A DNA stretch of 64,000 bases from Skeletonema tropicum. Lineage: Eukaryota > Bacillariophyta > Thalassiosirophyceae > Thalassiosirales > Thalassiosiraceae. The position numbers and the translations under genes are program-made. Below, piece after piece: positions 39,467-49,946 of this stretch (position 1 is the first letter of the stretch; the number at the start of each line of letters is the position of its first letter). Under the pieces are notes generated by a model. The model was given only the letters and a program-made list of their open reading frames with translations. It searched no databases and was not told the DNA's origin. The stretch spans positions 186,001 through 250,000 of the forward strand of contig CM074149.1 of NCBI GenBank assembly GCA_037178625.1, written 5' to 3'.

Positions 39467-39647
39467 TACCCATCGATCGTGGAAATGAAACTGTTGTACT
39501 TTGAGCGTGGGGAGTGCTGTGTAATACCTCGTCTTTTATTTGAACTTTTATAGGATGAAAATCATTGTCTCGTGAGACTGCAAGCAAGAGGGGTTATGTA
39601 ATGATTAATCTATGTAATAAAAAGATCCCAATATCTTTCGTCGCAAT

Positions 39648-42600
39648 CTAAAAAACAGGAAAAGCAAATTTGACTGCCTTCCTCAAAAGATTGTGTTTTG
39701 GTTTCGTTGGTGTCTTAATCTTGAGGATGTCAACTCTGTCGTCGTTGATTTCAAATTCAATCGAAGACACAGTTGCTGCTGTGATGTTGGTAGCTGTGGC
39801 GTTATCAGAGCCAACTTCCACTTCTTCTTCATCATCTTCGTCCTCTGTGGAATCCATATTCACGTCGTCAATTCCTTTTGGATGTATCTTGTCATCAAGC
39901 TTTAGTAGCTCTGTAGCCATCAGCCTCGCATCCTCACTCGACCATGCGCTGACACAGCTATCTTTCAGTGTTGGACTGACACTATTACCGTCCATGAACA
40001 CGTCCACAAATGCAGAGCCCAAGCCGTCAATTGCAGCCACACCTTGCACTGCCCCATTTACAATCACTCTTACTCCCTCCTTGAAACAATCAAAACGAAA
40101 TGTTGTTCCTCTCACGGCTTGACCTCCAATGGCATTCACTCCATCCACAATCAATGACTCTAACGTAACTATATCGGAAGGTGCTCCGTCATATCGTGGC
40201 TTCACACTCTCCGCAATAGCTCCAGCAATCTTCTCAGCACCAGCGCTATATACCATTTCCAATACAAACGAAGTCATGGTCGATGTAGAGTCGAATGACC
40301 TTGCAGCGTCACGCAGGGATGCGTGCGAATCTGTACTTGATAGAACTTTGGGAGTGCTGTACATGGCAACAGCGTAGACCTTGATGACGGACTTCTTCCT
40401 CACGCCAGCACCGACAAGATACAATCCATTGTCGAGTATAGGAGCGAATTCGATTCCTGTTGCATAATCTTGAATGGGGCTCAGTTGAGACTCAACTTCT
40501 TCACGACTGAGACCTTCATCAGTTTCTTCTTCACCCGAAATTTGCTCAACTGTGCTCTCATCGTCTTCTAATTCATCCAGCTCAAGCAATGATGCAGCAA
40601 TAGCCTCAGCTTCGGGGTTTGACCAGGTATCCATGCAATTACTCACAAGCGTAGGGCTCACAGCATTGTCGTCCAAGAAGACATCCACAAATGCACTTCC
40701 AATGTTAGCGAATTTGGCTGTACCTTGAACAGATCCATCGACAGTAACAGTCACTCCCTCCTGAGAGCAGTCAAAGCGGAAAGTTGTGCCTTTGGTAGCT
40801 CGTCCACCTTTGCTATTTACTCCCTCAACGATTAGTGACTCCAGAGTATCAATATCAGCAGCTGGACCATTATATCTGGGCTTCACGCTGTCAGCAATTG
40901 CGCCTCCAATCTTCTCAGCAGAAGCGCTGTACACCATTTCGAGCACAAACGATGTCAATGGAGTTGAAGCATTGAAGGTTCGAGCAGCAGTGCGAAGTGC
41001 AGTGGGAGTAGAAGCAGATTTGAGCACTGATGCAGAGCCGTAAAAAGCCACCGCATAGACCTTTACAACTGACTTCTTCCGCACACCGGCTCCAATCAGG
41101 TACAATCCTTCGTCAAGTTTAGGGTCGAAAACAATACTTGTAGCATATTCTTGAATGGGCTTCAGTTGAGCCTCGACGTCTCTCCGTATCGCTGCCTTAT
41201 CTGGCTTATTTTCTGTCGATCCTTGCAAGTCAGCTCCTCCGACCAACGTTGATAGCTCGATCAGAGATTCTGCAGTAGACCTACTGTCGTCCGTCGACCA
41301 TGCGCTGACACAGCTATCTTTTAGTGATGGACTGACGCTATTACCATCCATGAACACTTCTACAAATGCAGACCCCAAGCCATCAAACGCAGCCACACCT
41401 TGCTCAACTCCGTTCACACTCACACTTACTCCCTCCTTGTAACAATCAAAACGAAATGTTGTTCCTCTCACGGCTTGACCTCCAATGGCATTCACTCCAT
41501 CCACAATCAATGACTCTAACGTAACTATATCGGAAGGTGCTCCATCATATCGTGGCTTCACACTCTCCGCAATAGCTCCAGCAATCTTCTCAGCACCAGC
41601 GCTATATACCATTTCCAATACAAACGAAGTCATCGTCGATGTAGAGTCGAATGACCTTGCAGCGTCAAGCAGGGATACATGCGTATTTGCACTTGATAGA
41701 ACTTTGGGAGTGCTGTACATGGCAACAGCGTAGACCTTGATGACGGACTTCTTCCTCACGCCAGCACCGACAAGATACAATCCATTGTCGAGTATAGGAG
41801 CGAATTCGATTCCTGTTGCATAATCTTGAATGGGGCTCAGTTGCTCTTGAATAGATGCTAGCTTTGACTCTGTTGTTGTTGCATCGATATTACTCATGTT
41901 GTCCTCATTCAGTACAGATGAAGAATTATCAACGTGCCCCATTGTATGTGTGTTGTCGATAGGAAGACCCCAGCCGGGCTTATTGGAATTCGATACTCCT
42001 GCGGTCGTAAAATCCGAAACCATGTTTTTATACGCCGCAGAAAAGAGGAATACCCACGCTACAAGCATTAGAGTTGCTATGAACACCCTACCAAGACTGC
42101 GTCTCCATCGATTGCTTCTTGCTCTAAGCGAGGAACCAAGTGCAACAACAACGAAGCTCAATCCGAAGCTCAATCGAAGCAGGTAGTAAATTGGCCCGGT
42201 AATGAACGTCACTAGATTGCGTAGACTGGACATTTGTTGTGGTATCAATAGATGAACATTCTTACGCATTGTTCCGTACATTTGTCGCGGTATCAATCGA
42301 TGAAGATTGTTGGAAATTTCTGCGTTTCTCTCAATAGTAAGACCCCAACCAGGCTTGTTGGAATTGGACACTTTTGCAGTTGTAACATCCGACGTCATGT
42401 GTTTGCATGCTGCAGAGAAGAGGAATACCCACGCTACAAGCATTAGAGTTGCTATGAACACCCTACCAAGACTCCTCCATCGATTGCTTCTTGCTCTCAT
42501 CGAGATACCAAGTGCAACCACAACGAAGCTCAATCCGAAGCTCAATTGAAGCAGCTTATAAACTAGCGTGGCAAAGAACGGCACTAGCTCGCGTAGATTG

Positions 42601-45600
42601 AATAGATGTTTGAGTACCAATCGATGGGCACTCATGGAGAGATGTTTGAGTATCAACCGATGGGCATTCTTGGGTATTACCACGTTTGTTAGGCGTACAA
42701 CATACTTCACCCAAATATTGAGCAGCGGTGCTACCAGCATCAGTCGTCCAGACATCTTTTTGAATCGTCTACCCCACCGATGCGGTATTTTGATCGCCAT
42801 CTTGATCACTTCAATCATGACAGCGAGTCCAAATGACAGTTTCAACAGATTTTCCAGTATCAAGAGGAATGGAATTGCCACAACAACCTTTGGCACTTGT
42901 TCCACGAGAACCCAATGCGCAACCTTCGGTATGATTATCTCAGCACTAGTCACTGTTGACAAGAGCCTCGTCCACACATACATCAATGGGATCACCAGGA
43001 AGACCTTCGTCAAACTCTTACGAACATTGAAACCATCCGTGGATGGGATAAGATACACGTATGAATACACGTCAATATTCATTGTACCACGGAAGGCGTA
43101 GTACTCATCAAGACTTTTAAGACGTTGGCGCCTCTCATCAAGGAAGTAGACTGTCGATCCTAACGCCTTTCGATACGTCAAGGCAAAGTGTAATCTCGTT
43201 TGATACTCTGTGAGGGTATGGTACGTTTTGTACCCCCGAAGTGAATTTGGATTGGCAAATATACAATTCATCAAACCACGTGCAACCGTTGAAGACCAAT
43301 CATGACAAAGAGGGTACGACACATCCAATCGTTTGCGTAGACGCCACTTCCCAATCGGTCCAGTATTGTGTAGTTGGACTCTCATCCCGACATGCTTGTA
43401 AAATTTCAAGTTATTCGGCTCAAAGTTGCAGAATGGGATCAGCGGGACAATATCATTGGTACAAGAGAATCTAGCGTGTCGGATCAGCCCTGCCCTTTCA
43501 AGGTGTTGATACGCGTACAGGAAGGATTCTCCTCCCACTCTTGGTGAAGCAAAGGTGTAAACTTGAAGTTCTTGGTTCTTCTTGTCATGTTGTTGTTGTT
43601 GCCTACTACTACTCTGACGTAATTTCGCTCCCAGGAAGAACCCAAACAGTGTCGCCAATGCTCCCCCCATCGAATGACCGGTAATGCAAATTTTATAATC
43701 ACCATCACCATCTGGATCCAGCTCGTTGCCAATCTGTTGTATTTTCTCAAATATTTCATCCATTTTGGACCTTCGTGTATCCTTCCTCCTCCGCAATAAA
43801 TACAAGGCAAAGCCAGAATGAAGATTCAGTGTCTCTGCTCTACCAGGATAGTACTCATCAACTAATGGATTGGGTATTTCCATCATGTCATACCTCAGAT
43901 TCATCGACCAGTTGTGTGCATTGACCGTACCACGAAAGACAACTGTAATCTTCTTTTCTTCTCGTTGGACACAAATCCCGTAGACAACATCATTTTGAGT
44001 AAAGTCTGCCAACCAAACAACTTCCAAGTTACTCTCAATCAGATTTGACATGACGGAACCTTCCGTGAAATATTTGGGAGCCTTCTCCAGAGCTCGTTGT
44101 AATAAATTGTTCATACTGACATATTGATTTTCATTTCCTTCGACACCATCATCATCATCATCATCACCCATACTGAAATCAAAGTTGGGAGCTTTGCCAC
44201 CATTCAGCTTCACAGCAAGCCTCACTTTAAATATTGCTCGCTTCCATCGATACTTTGCCACCTGTCTTCTCAGATAATGTATCATTTGCTCTTCATTTGG
44301 ATTCTGGGTAGTACCAACGACTCTGTCACCACCACCACCACCACCGCCATTATTATTGATGATAAATGATGATTGTAATCTCGATGTCATTCTCATCACA
44401 TTCATAGCCCGCTTCCAGCGTGCACTTGACGCCTTCTTCCTCATACTAGCAATCAAATCTTGTGTATTGGAATCTAGTTGACTTACACGAGATTGTTCAA
44501 TCCATTGTCGGAATTCTTTCATGACTGATTCTTCGTACTCTCGATGATGAAGGGTGTTGGCGGCTTGGTAATAGTAGTAATCGTTTGTTGTGTTGGTGTT
44601 GTTGGTGGTGTGCTCCTTGTCGTAGTCTTCTAATTCGTCAATGACTATACGAATGATTGATCCAGCAGTAAGCGCGTTGTTGCTGTTATTGGATAGATCA
44701 CAACTCGGCTGATGATGTTGCTGCTGCTGCTGCTGTTGTTGCCATGACTGTTGTTGTTGTTGTAAAGATGATGACATCATCGACACCATCGAATGCATGG
44801 ATGATCCTCCCAAAGATGAAAATGAACAAATCCTACCAGGACGACGACGACACGACGACGACGACCAATTACTACTACTACTACTACTAGTATTGCAATC
44901 AATCTCTTCCATTTTGACACGAGTATGCCCCATACGACAAGTTTCACGAAGATGTGCGTACATGTAGACTAGCATGGAGATGCTTAGAAAGTATTGTCCC
45001 TCGGTGAGTATGTCCATTTTGTCGTCGTTATTGTTGTAGGATGCATTGCTGTTGCTGTGAATGGTTGTTGTTGCTGTTGTTGACGACGATGCAGCATTGC
45101 TTTCTGCTGCTGCGGTGGCGACTGTATTCGTGGCAGTATTGATGTTGCTAGTGTTGACGTTGGCAGTAAAAGAAGAAGAAGAAGTCGTCATGATGTTGTT
45201 GTCACCATCACCTCCTCCACTAATCTCTCCCGAAGCTCTTCCTCCATTATCATTCACCATAACATTGCAGCTGCTCTCCCCATAATCTCCCTCAATCAAT
45301 CCCACTACTCCAATATTATCATCACCTTTTTTCATTATTTTTTCCACCCCTTCTTCCCCCACCACCATCATTGGAAGTATCAAACCATGTTGTCGTTCAT
45401 TCGTTATTATTGCCTCCCTGGTGGTGGTTGGTGAGAGTTCTCCTACTTCTTTCATCGAAATTATTCTCTCTTCTTGATGATGATGATCCAACAACGACCC
45501 TTCATCATCCTCCACAAGTCCAACATAATTCATTGCATCCTCTTCATCATCATTGCCGCTGCCTTCGGATGATGATACTGAGGAGTTTGAAGATTGTACC

Positions 45601-46649
45601 TCTATTATTCGTTCCTGACCAATATCATCATTCGTTGTTGTTGTTGAAGTAGTGTCAACAACAACATCATCATCATGATGTGTCACTTTGTTACTCCCCT
45701 CCCGACGATGATCAATGTCATTCCACCGTTCCAACCCATTATCAACATTATCAACATCGGCCAATTGTGAATCACTACAATTCCTTACAGGTAACGTATC
45801 CTCGTCACTACAGTCCGCAGTCATCGTTGTTACTGCTGCTGTTCGTATCTGTTGTAGAATTGATAATTCCTTCCAATCATAACTAGCTGTAGAATCATCC
45901 TCATCATCATCATGTTGTTGTTCATTCTCAGTGTGACGTTTATTAAAATTGGCCTCTTGTAATGTAGTAAATTGCTGTAGAGTAACCTGCTGCTCCTGCT
46001 GTTGCTGTTGCTGATGTGTCTCTATTGCATCAGCAGTAGTAGTAGTAACATCCACCATTTTGAATTCACCCCCCTTGGAGGATAATTGTTCTTCTTCCTT
46101 CTTTACCACGCCATTATTTCGATTGACGACAACTCCATCATCAATACTACCAACATCATCTTCAACAACAATTGCGTCACCAATTGCATTATTATTATTA
46201 TTTATCGACTCGATCTGCACAATATCACCACTTGTTGTTGGCTCGTTGACCCCATGATTCTCCACAGTATTCTTCTCGTCTGTACAATAATATGTCTCAT
46301 CGGCCTTTGCATCACCACCATTAGCGCCATTAGTTTTAACAGTAATTTTAGCATCATCATTGGCGCCGGTAGTGGTGGAGGCAATCAAGGCAGCAGCAGC
46401 CTCCCGCCTCATACATTTCAACCGTCTCGATAATTTTAAATCCATTTGATATTCCAATTGGGATGGTAATTCGTGCACACTGTTTCGTCGTTGTCGTTTA
46501 GCTATACTAGCCTTATTAGTATTATTATTGGTGGTGAGGAGAAGTGATAGGTGGTGTTGGCAGTGACGAGAATAGTACAAGAGTGATGTAATGTCAAATG
46601 ATGCTCGTCGATGCTGATGATGATGATGTGTACTAGTAGTATTTGTCAT
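39648..46649 (-). CDS. class 3 lipase fused to membrane segments and three chalcone-isomerase-like domains (2333 residues)
   Basis: Residues 1-700 are low-complexity (His, Asn, Gln, Ser, Asp runs). The class 3 lipase domain spans about 870-1110: VVFRGT near 900, HSGF, GHSMGG with nucleophile Ser993, a candidate Asp in NDIVPLIPF near 1066 and a His in FYKHVGM near 1085. Seven hydrophobic, membrane-like segments lie between about 1213 and 1540, the last four being two copies of a 125-codon unit (FGLSFVVVALG, VFIATLMLVAWVF). Three CHI-fold-like domains follow (about 1600-1770, 1830-2000, 2055-2235), each with NGLYLVGAGVRKKSVIKVYAV-type text, TSFVLEMVYSA, and GTTFRFDC. Class 3 lipases hydrolyse acylglycerols; CHI-fold proteins include fatty-acid-binding proteins, so coupled hydrolysis and fatty-acid capture is my inference. 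Introns or two merged genes cannot be excluded, but the frame is uninterrupted. Confidence 0.8.
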   Translation of the reverse strand: MTNTTSTHHHHQHRRASFDITSLLYYSRHCQHHLSLLLTTNNNTNKASIAKRQRRNSVHELPSQLEYQMDLKLSRRLKCMRREAAAALIASTTTGANDDAKITVKTNGANGGDAKADETYYCTDEKNTVENHGVNEPTTSGDIVQIESINNNNNAIGDAIVVEDDVGSIDDGVVVNRNNGVVKKEEEQLSSKGGEFKMVDVTTTTADAIETHQQQQQQEQQVTLQQFTTLQEANFNKRHTENEQQHDDDEDDSTASYDWKELSILQQIRTAAVTTMTADCSDEDTLPVRNCSDSQLADVDNVDNGLERWNDIDHRREGSNKVTHHDDDVVVDTTSTTTTNDDIGQERIIEVQSSNSSVSSSEGSGNDDEEDAMNYVGLVEDDEGSLLDHHHQEERIISMKEVGELSPTTTREAIITNERQHGLILPMMVVGEEGVEKIMKKGDDNIGVVGLIEGDYGESSCNVMVNDNGGRASGEISGGGDGDNNIMTTSSSSFTANVNTSNINTATNTVATAAAESNAASSSTTATTTIHSNSNASYNNNDDKMDILTEGQYFLSISMLVYMYAHLRETCRMGHTRVKMEEIDCNTSSSSSSNWSSSSCRRRPGRICSFSSLGGSSMHSMVSMMSSSLQQQQQSWQQQQQQQQHHQPSCDLSNNSNNALTAGSIIRIVIDELEDYDKEHTTNNTNTTNDYYYYQAANTLHHREYEESVMKEFRQWIEQSRVSQLDSNTQDLIASMRKKASSARWKRAMNVMRMTSRLQSSFIINNNGGGGGGGDRVVGTTQNPNEEQMIHYLRRQVAKYRWKRAIFKVRLAVKLNGGKAPNFDFSMGDDDDDDGVEGNENQYVSMNNLLQRALEKAPKYFTEGSVMSNLIESNLEVVWLADFTQNDVVYGICVQREEKKITVVFRGTVNAHNWSMNLRYDMMEIPNPLVDEYYPGRAETLNLHSGFALYLLRRRKDTRRSKMDEIFEKIQQIGNELDPDGDGDYKICITGHSMGGALATLFGFFLGAKLRQSSSRQQQQHDKKNQELQVYTFASPRVGGESFLYAYQHLERAGLIRHARFSCTNDIVPLIPFCNFEPNNLKFYKHVGMRVQLHNTGPIGKWRLRKRLDVSYPLCHDWSSTVARGLMNCIFANPNSLRGYKTYHTLTEYQTRLHFALTYRKALGSTVYFLDERRQRLKSLDEYYAFRGTMNIDVYSYVYLIPSTDGFNVRKSLTKVFLVIPLMYVWTRLLSTVTSAEIIIPKVAHWVLVEQVPKVVVAIPFLLILENLLKLSFGLAVMIEVIKMAIKIPHRWGRRFKKMSGRLMLVAPLLNIWVKYVVRLTNVVIPKNAHRLILKHLSMSAHRLVLKHLFNLRELVPFFATLVYKLLQLSFGLSFVVVALGISMRARSNRWRSLGRVFIATLMLVAWVFLFSAACKHMTSDVTTAKVSNSNKPGWGLTIERNAEISNNLHRLIPRQMYGTMRKNVHLLIPQQMSSLRNLVTFITGPIYYLLRLSFGLSFVVVALGSSLRARSNRWRRSLGRVFIATLMLVAWVFLFSAAYKNMVSDFTTAGVSNSNKPGWGLPIDNTHTMGHVDNSSSVLNEDNMSNIDATTTESKLASIQEQLSPIQDYATGIEFAPILDNGLYLVGAGVRKKSVIKVYAVAMYSTPKVLSSANTHVSLLDAARSFDSTSTMTSFVLEMVYSAGAEKIAGAIAESVKPRYDGAPSDIVTLESLIVDGVNAIGGQAVRGTTFRFDCYKEGVSVSVNGVEQGVAAFDGLGSAFVEVFMDGNSVSPSLKDSCVSAWSTDDSRSTAESLIELSTLVGGADLQGSTENKPDKAAIRRDVEAQLKPIQEYATSIVFDPKLDEGLYLIGAGVRKKSVVKVYAVAFYGSASVLKSASTPTALRTAARTFNASTPLTSFVLEMVYSASAEKIGGAIADSVKPRYNGPAADIDTLESLIVEGVNSKGGRATKGTTFRFDCSQEGVTVTVDGSVQGTAKFANIGSAFVDVFLDDNAVSPTLVSNCMDTWSNPEAEAIAASLLELDELEDDESTVEQISGEEETDEGLSREEVESQLSPIQDYATGIEFAPILDNGLYLVGAGVRKKSVIKVYAVAMYSTPKVLSSTDSHASLRDAARSFDSTSTMTSFVLEMVYSAGAEKIAGAIAESVKPRYDGAPSDIVTLESLIVDGVNAIGGQAVRGTTFRFDCFKEGVRVIVNGAVQGVAAIDGLGSAFVDVFMDGNSVSPTLKDSCVSAWSSEDARLMATELLKLDDKIHPKGIDDVNMDSTEDEDDEEEVEVGSDNATATNITAATVSSIEFEINDDRVDILKIKTPTKPKHNLLRKAVKFAFPVF
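40111..41640 (-). repeat. tandem CHI-domain duplication inside the lipase fusion gene
   Basis: The first and third CHI-like domains are nearly identical at DNA level (compare 40111-40275 with 41467-41631, offset 1356 bases = 452 codons), while the middle domain is clearly diverged. This pattern points to gene conversion or an unequal exchange rather than simple ancient tandem duplication. Confidence 0.85.
42046..42550 (-). repeat. tandem 375-bp unit encoding paired membrane segments
   Basis: The tract beginning AGGAATACCCACGCTACAAG occurs at 42046 and 42421 (offset 375 bases = 125 codons), with small differences. Each unit encodes two hydrophobic segments separated by a basic RSNRWR loop. 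Confidence 0.8.
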
Positions 46650-48833
46650 GTTGAATAATTTTATCTATCGTGTTTGATTGGAGTAGTTGAAGCGCGCGGA
46701 ATTATATATGTGAATGGTGCAATTCTAGAAATTGACGGAAGACTGTGCGTTCTTTCTTTCTATAGTAGTAGTAACAATAATATAGCAGAGGAGTGTCGTT
46801 TTATGACAGACTATTTTTTGGTTTCAGCAGCAGCGTAAGTGAAAGTAGCGGTGGATCATTTCTTGGATGACCACCACGGGCTTTTTTTTTTAGAACGGGT
46901 GTTGTTTTACAAACTTCTTGGACAACACCACCACCAACCACACCCTTTCGAAAGTAGAGACCAACCGTTGCACACACAAGCTATATAACTCAGCTCTGGA
47001 AGTAGGACTATGATGTTGTAACAGTAGGACGAACGAACGTGGACATGCCATGCATGGTGAGTACATACAACATGATGAACTCAGCCCTCCCGTCATGCGA
47101 AGGTGGGCGGGCAGGAAGAGTGACGTATCTCATGAAAGTGGCGGGAGACAGCTTAGCTTGCTGACGTGTCTACATACCTGTCTCACTTCAACTTCAATAT
47201 CGTTTCATTTTATTTAGGCTATGTAAGTGTCGCTATGACAAGTCAAGTTCAAAAAACACCTAGGAGTACACCATTCATTCCATTTCGGAGCATTCCTGCA
47301 TTGGTGGTATGTATTATGCACTGGCATTGAGCAAATTTAGAATGTATAATATACATTGAGCAAATTTATATAGTATGTAATAGTGACTGAACAAATTTAG
47401 TAATTTGCACGTGCTTGATGCGTCGGAGAGAATGATAAGCACTCCTACCTATGTATTTGTATTTAGACTCTGAGGAAGAAGGACTCGAACTCGAGCTAAG
47501 TAGCTCAAGCAGGCAGAGGACAACGAGAAATGGATGACGTTCTTAGAGTAGCCAGACGCATCGCATTTGCATTGTGATAATGCCCGTGAACTGTATTATT
47601 GCTTTATCCTTCCGAGTGTACACTGGGACTATAAGTATTCATCTCGGGTAGGTATCTACTTAGAGTATCAAGCCAATTGGAGTGAGTTTGGATGGTGCCG
47701 ACAGGCTGAAAACTATGCAACACTCAAAGTTTACATTCTACTCTAGAGGCTAGGGCAGACCATCTCGCTCGAGGTCCGCTAATCCAAGCTATGTAGCGGA
47801 GAGGAGGTGAGAGGGCAATGCATTCTTAAGCAGACACTCATTTACATGCAAATTGTCAAAATGTATGGTATCTTGTTTCGAATCTCCAAGTACATACTTT
47901 TAGAGCAAATGATTGATATAATAATGGGTCGTGCAGCATGACAGCACTCAAACTGGCATGTAGCTTGATTCGGAACTCGGAACTGCTCAACTTTTAGCTT
48001 GTTGGTAATAAAATAATTATCTATCTATCTAACTATCTAGCTTATTGGAGCGAATGCAATCCTGAAAGGATAATACGATCATAAGAGGTCGCGGCACACT
48101 ACAGGTCTCGCATCTACCGAAAGCATTCAGACGGTTGATTGGGATAAAGAAGAGTTGGTAAATAGTGTGGAATGGTTGTCAAATAAATGTGTACATTTAA
48201 AAGTGATTTGTGGTACTAGTATGTACGATTATGGTACTTGAAGGTATGTAGAGGGAATGTCTTCTACAGTCTCAGCACCCTACATACACTAAAGTACATA
48301 ATCATAGATACGACCAACACAAAGTACATGTTTCTGCCCCTCCTATCATACATTCCAAACGTTCCTGCCTTCCCTGGTGCTGAGCAGAGTAAACCGAGAC
48401 CTGTAGTGTGGGTCGCGGCTTCGCTTATGCAAACTTTAAAGGGTAGATAATTATTTGGTAAGGGATACTGCATGACGACTACATATACTTCTTACTTGTC
48501 AGCGGTCACATACAGCAAATGTATTATTATTATTATTATTTTTTTATAATAATTGCTTGCTCTGTGCACTTCTGAGCTCAAGATGATGAGACTCTTGTCT
48601 CTGGGCTGTTCTCATTTGACCATGACGTACATCTCGTTTAGCTACAGTCATCTTCAGAGTTCGCCAACAAATAAAGGGTAGCCCATGAAAAAGTACGGTC
48701 AGCTCAGAGACACAGTGATTGCTAGAATAATTTAATTCATAGAGAGTCAATTGATACGTCTGCTACTGCTAGCTCTGGTCTACTTTTATTCTGGGCAATT
48801 TTGCTATTATTTCAACACCTATGCTCCTATCCT
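46650..48833. other. intergenic region, no gene seen
   Basis: It includes the upstream region of the lipase fusion gene, an imperfect triple of GAGCAAATTTA-type units (47330-47400), a TATC microsatellite (about 48015-48035), an ATT tract (about 48521-48545), and from about 48550 an inverted piece of ankyrin module 3' flank and spacer. No RNA gene was recognised. Confidence 0.4.
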
Positions 48834-49508
48834 ATACTCAGCTCTCACCTCACGGAAACTTGGCAAAGCATTGACTGGACTATTCGATCGCGACTGTATC
48901 TCCTTCAAAGATACCGCCGCCGCCTTTTGTAACAACTTGACAGTTTCCATCTCAGCATCATTCAGGAGGGCGTATTCCAGAGGACTCATTTCGTGAAGGT
49001 CTTCCATTGTAGCTGCATGGGGACACACTGACAGCAAGTAGCGGATAGACCTATGATTTGGTGTTGCTCATGAAGGGGTCTTGTTGTTAGAATCGTCCGC
49101 AAACATCTCACAAGAAGTGTCACAAGCAAGATGTAATGGAGTCTTTCCATTTTCGTCCGGCTAGATGCATGCAGCCGGCCACGAATGGGCGAGGAGCTTG
49201 ACCAGATCCGGTGACGCTCCTAGACCAGCAGCCACGTGAAGGGGAGTCCTACCAAGGCAATCGGTGGCAGATGGGAGATTGGGACAACACACGATCATCT
49301 TGGCGACAACGGTCAGGGGTGCATCGAATCTCGCTACAGCATGAAGTAGAGTCATTTCGTGGAACTCTTCACATCCAGCGATGTCCTCGCATAGAGTTCG
49401 GAATATTGTGGGGCTAGAAAGAGCAAGTTTCTCAAAGCTATGCCAATCTTTCGACTCGATGATGCTAAGGAGAAGTACTATCGATGTCATTGCTATGGAG
49501 CTGGTCAT
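48834..49508 (-). pseudogene. inverted ankyrin-repeat pseudogene
   Basis: Same family as the plus-strand copies. It starts MTSSIAM at 49508 with intact GMTLLHAVAR-like (EMTLLHAVAR) and GRTPLHVAAGLGA repeats. A TCA-to-TAG change at the codon after AACI truncates it at 115 codons (stop at 49161), and a CGA-to-TGA stop follows about 36 codons later. The C-terminal end also carries a one-base insertion in the CCAGTTTCC tract, changing the terminal residues. Inverted 3' flank sequence accompanies it, so the whole module end was inverted. Confidence 0.85.
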
Positions 49509-49714
49509 GTTGTTGTTATCGTTGCTTGATGTACTCAGTTGTTGTGTACGCTGCTTGGAGATGCTGCTTGGAGTATTCTGTTTGTTTTATGAAGGGTTGG
49601 AATGCTCTATCGTATGTATTATTGATGCAGAGTGTGTATAAGAATTCAAGAGCCCGGGAATTCAATTCGATCTTACATACTTGGACACGAGTGAGTTCAA
49701 GTTTCCTTTAAGTA

Positions 49715-49941
49715 CAGTGAACCTCCGCGAACCTAACCCTAACCCTAACCCTAATTTTGGCTAGTCTGCTCTAGGGGGGTCTGACTTTCGGAATAGTCAC
49801 ATACTAATTCCCTAGTAACTACTAGTAGAAACCGGGAGGGGCGTCTAAAATTTGGCAGGATTGATTTGGAGGGGGGGTCTAAGCCGAGTATCGTAGGGGG
49901 GTTTAGTATGTGCCCTGGGTTTAGTTCGCGGAGGTTCACTG
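49715..49941. mobile_element. pogo/mariner-like MITE, 227 bp, with TA flanks
   Basis: Ends CAGTGAACCTCCGCGAAC (49715-49732) and its perfect complement (49924-49941) are flanked by TA on both sides (49713-49714, 49942-49943), and the symmetry extends three bases outward. CAGT...AACCTC ends and TA target duplications are typical of pogo/Tc1-mariner MITEs. The interior has no frame and contains G-rich GGGGGGTCT tracts and telomere-like repeats. Confidence 0.8.
49732..49754 (+). repeat. interstitial telomere-like (CCCTAA)n
   Basis: About 3.8 units of CCCTAA lie directly inside the left TIR of the MITE. The right TIR continues with a related TAAACCC complement. Confidence 0.85.
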
Positions 49942-49946
49942 TACTT

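Noticed and set aside
47470..47560. tRNA-like 3' half (CTCGAGTTCGAGTCC on the minus strand)
   Set aside because: No matching acceptor arm, D arm or anticodon stem could be found.
48011..48040. TATC repeat as a functional element
   Set aside because: Short simple microsatellite with no associated gene.
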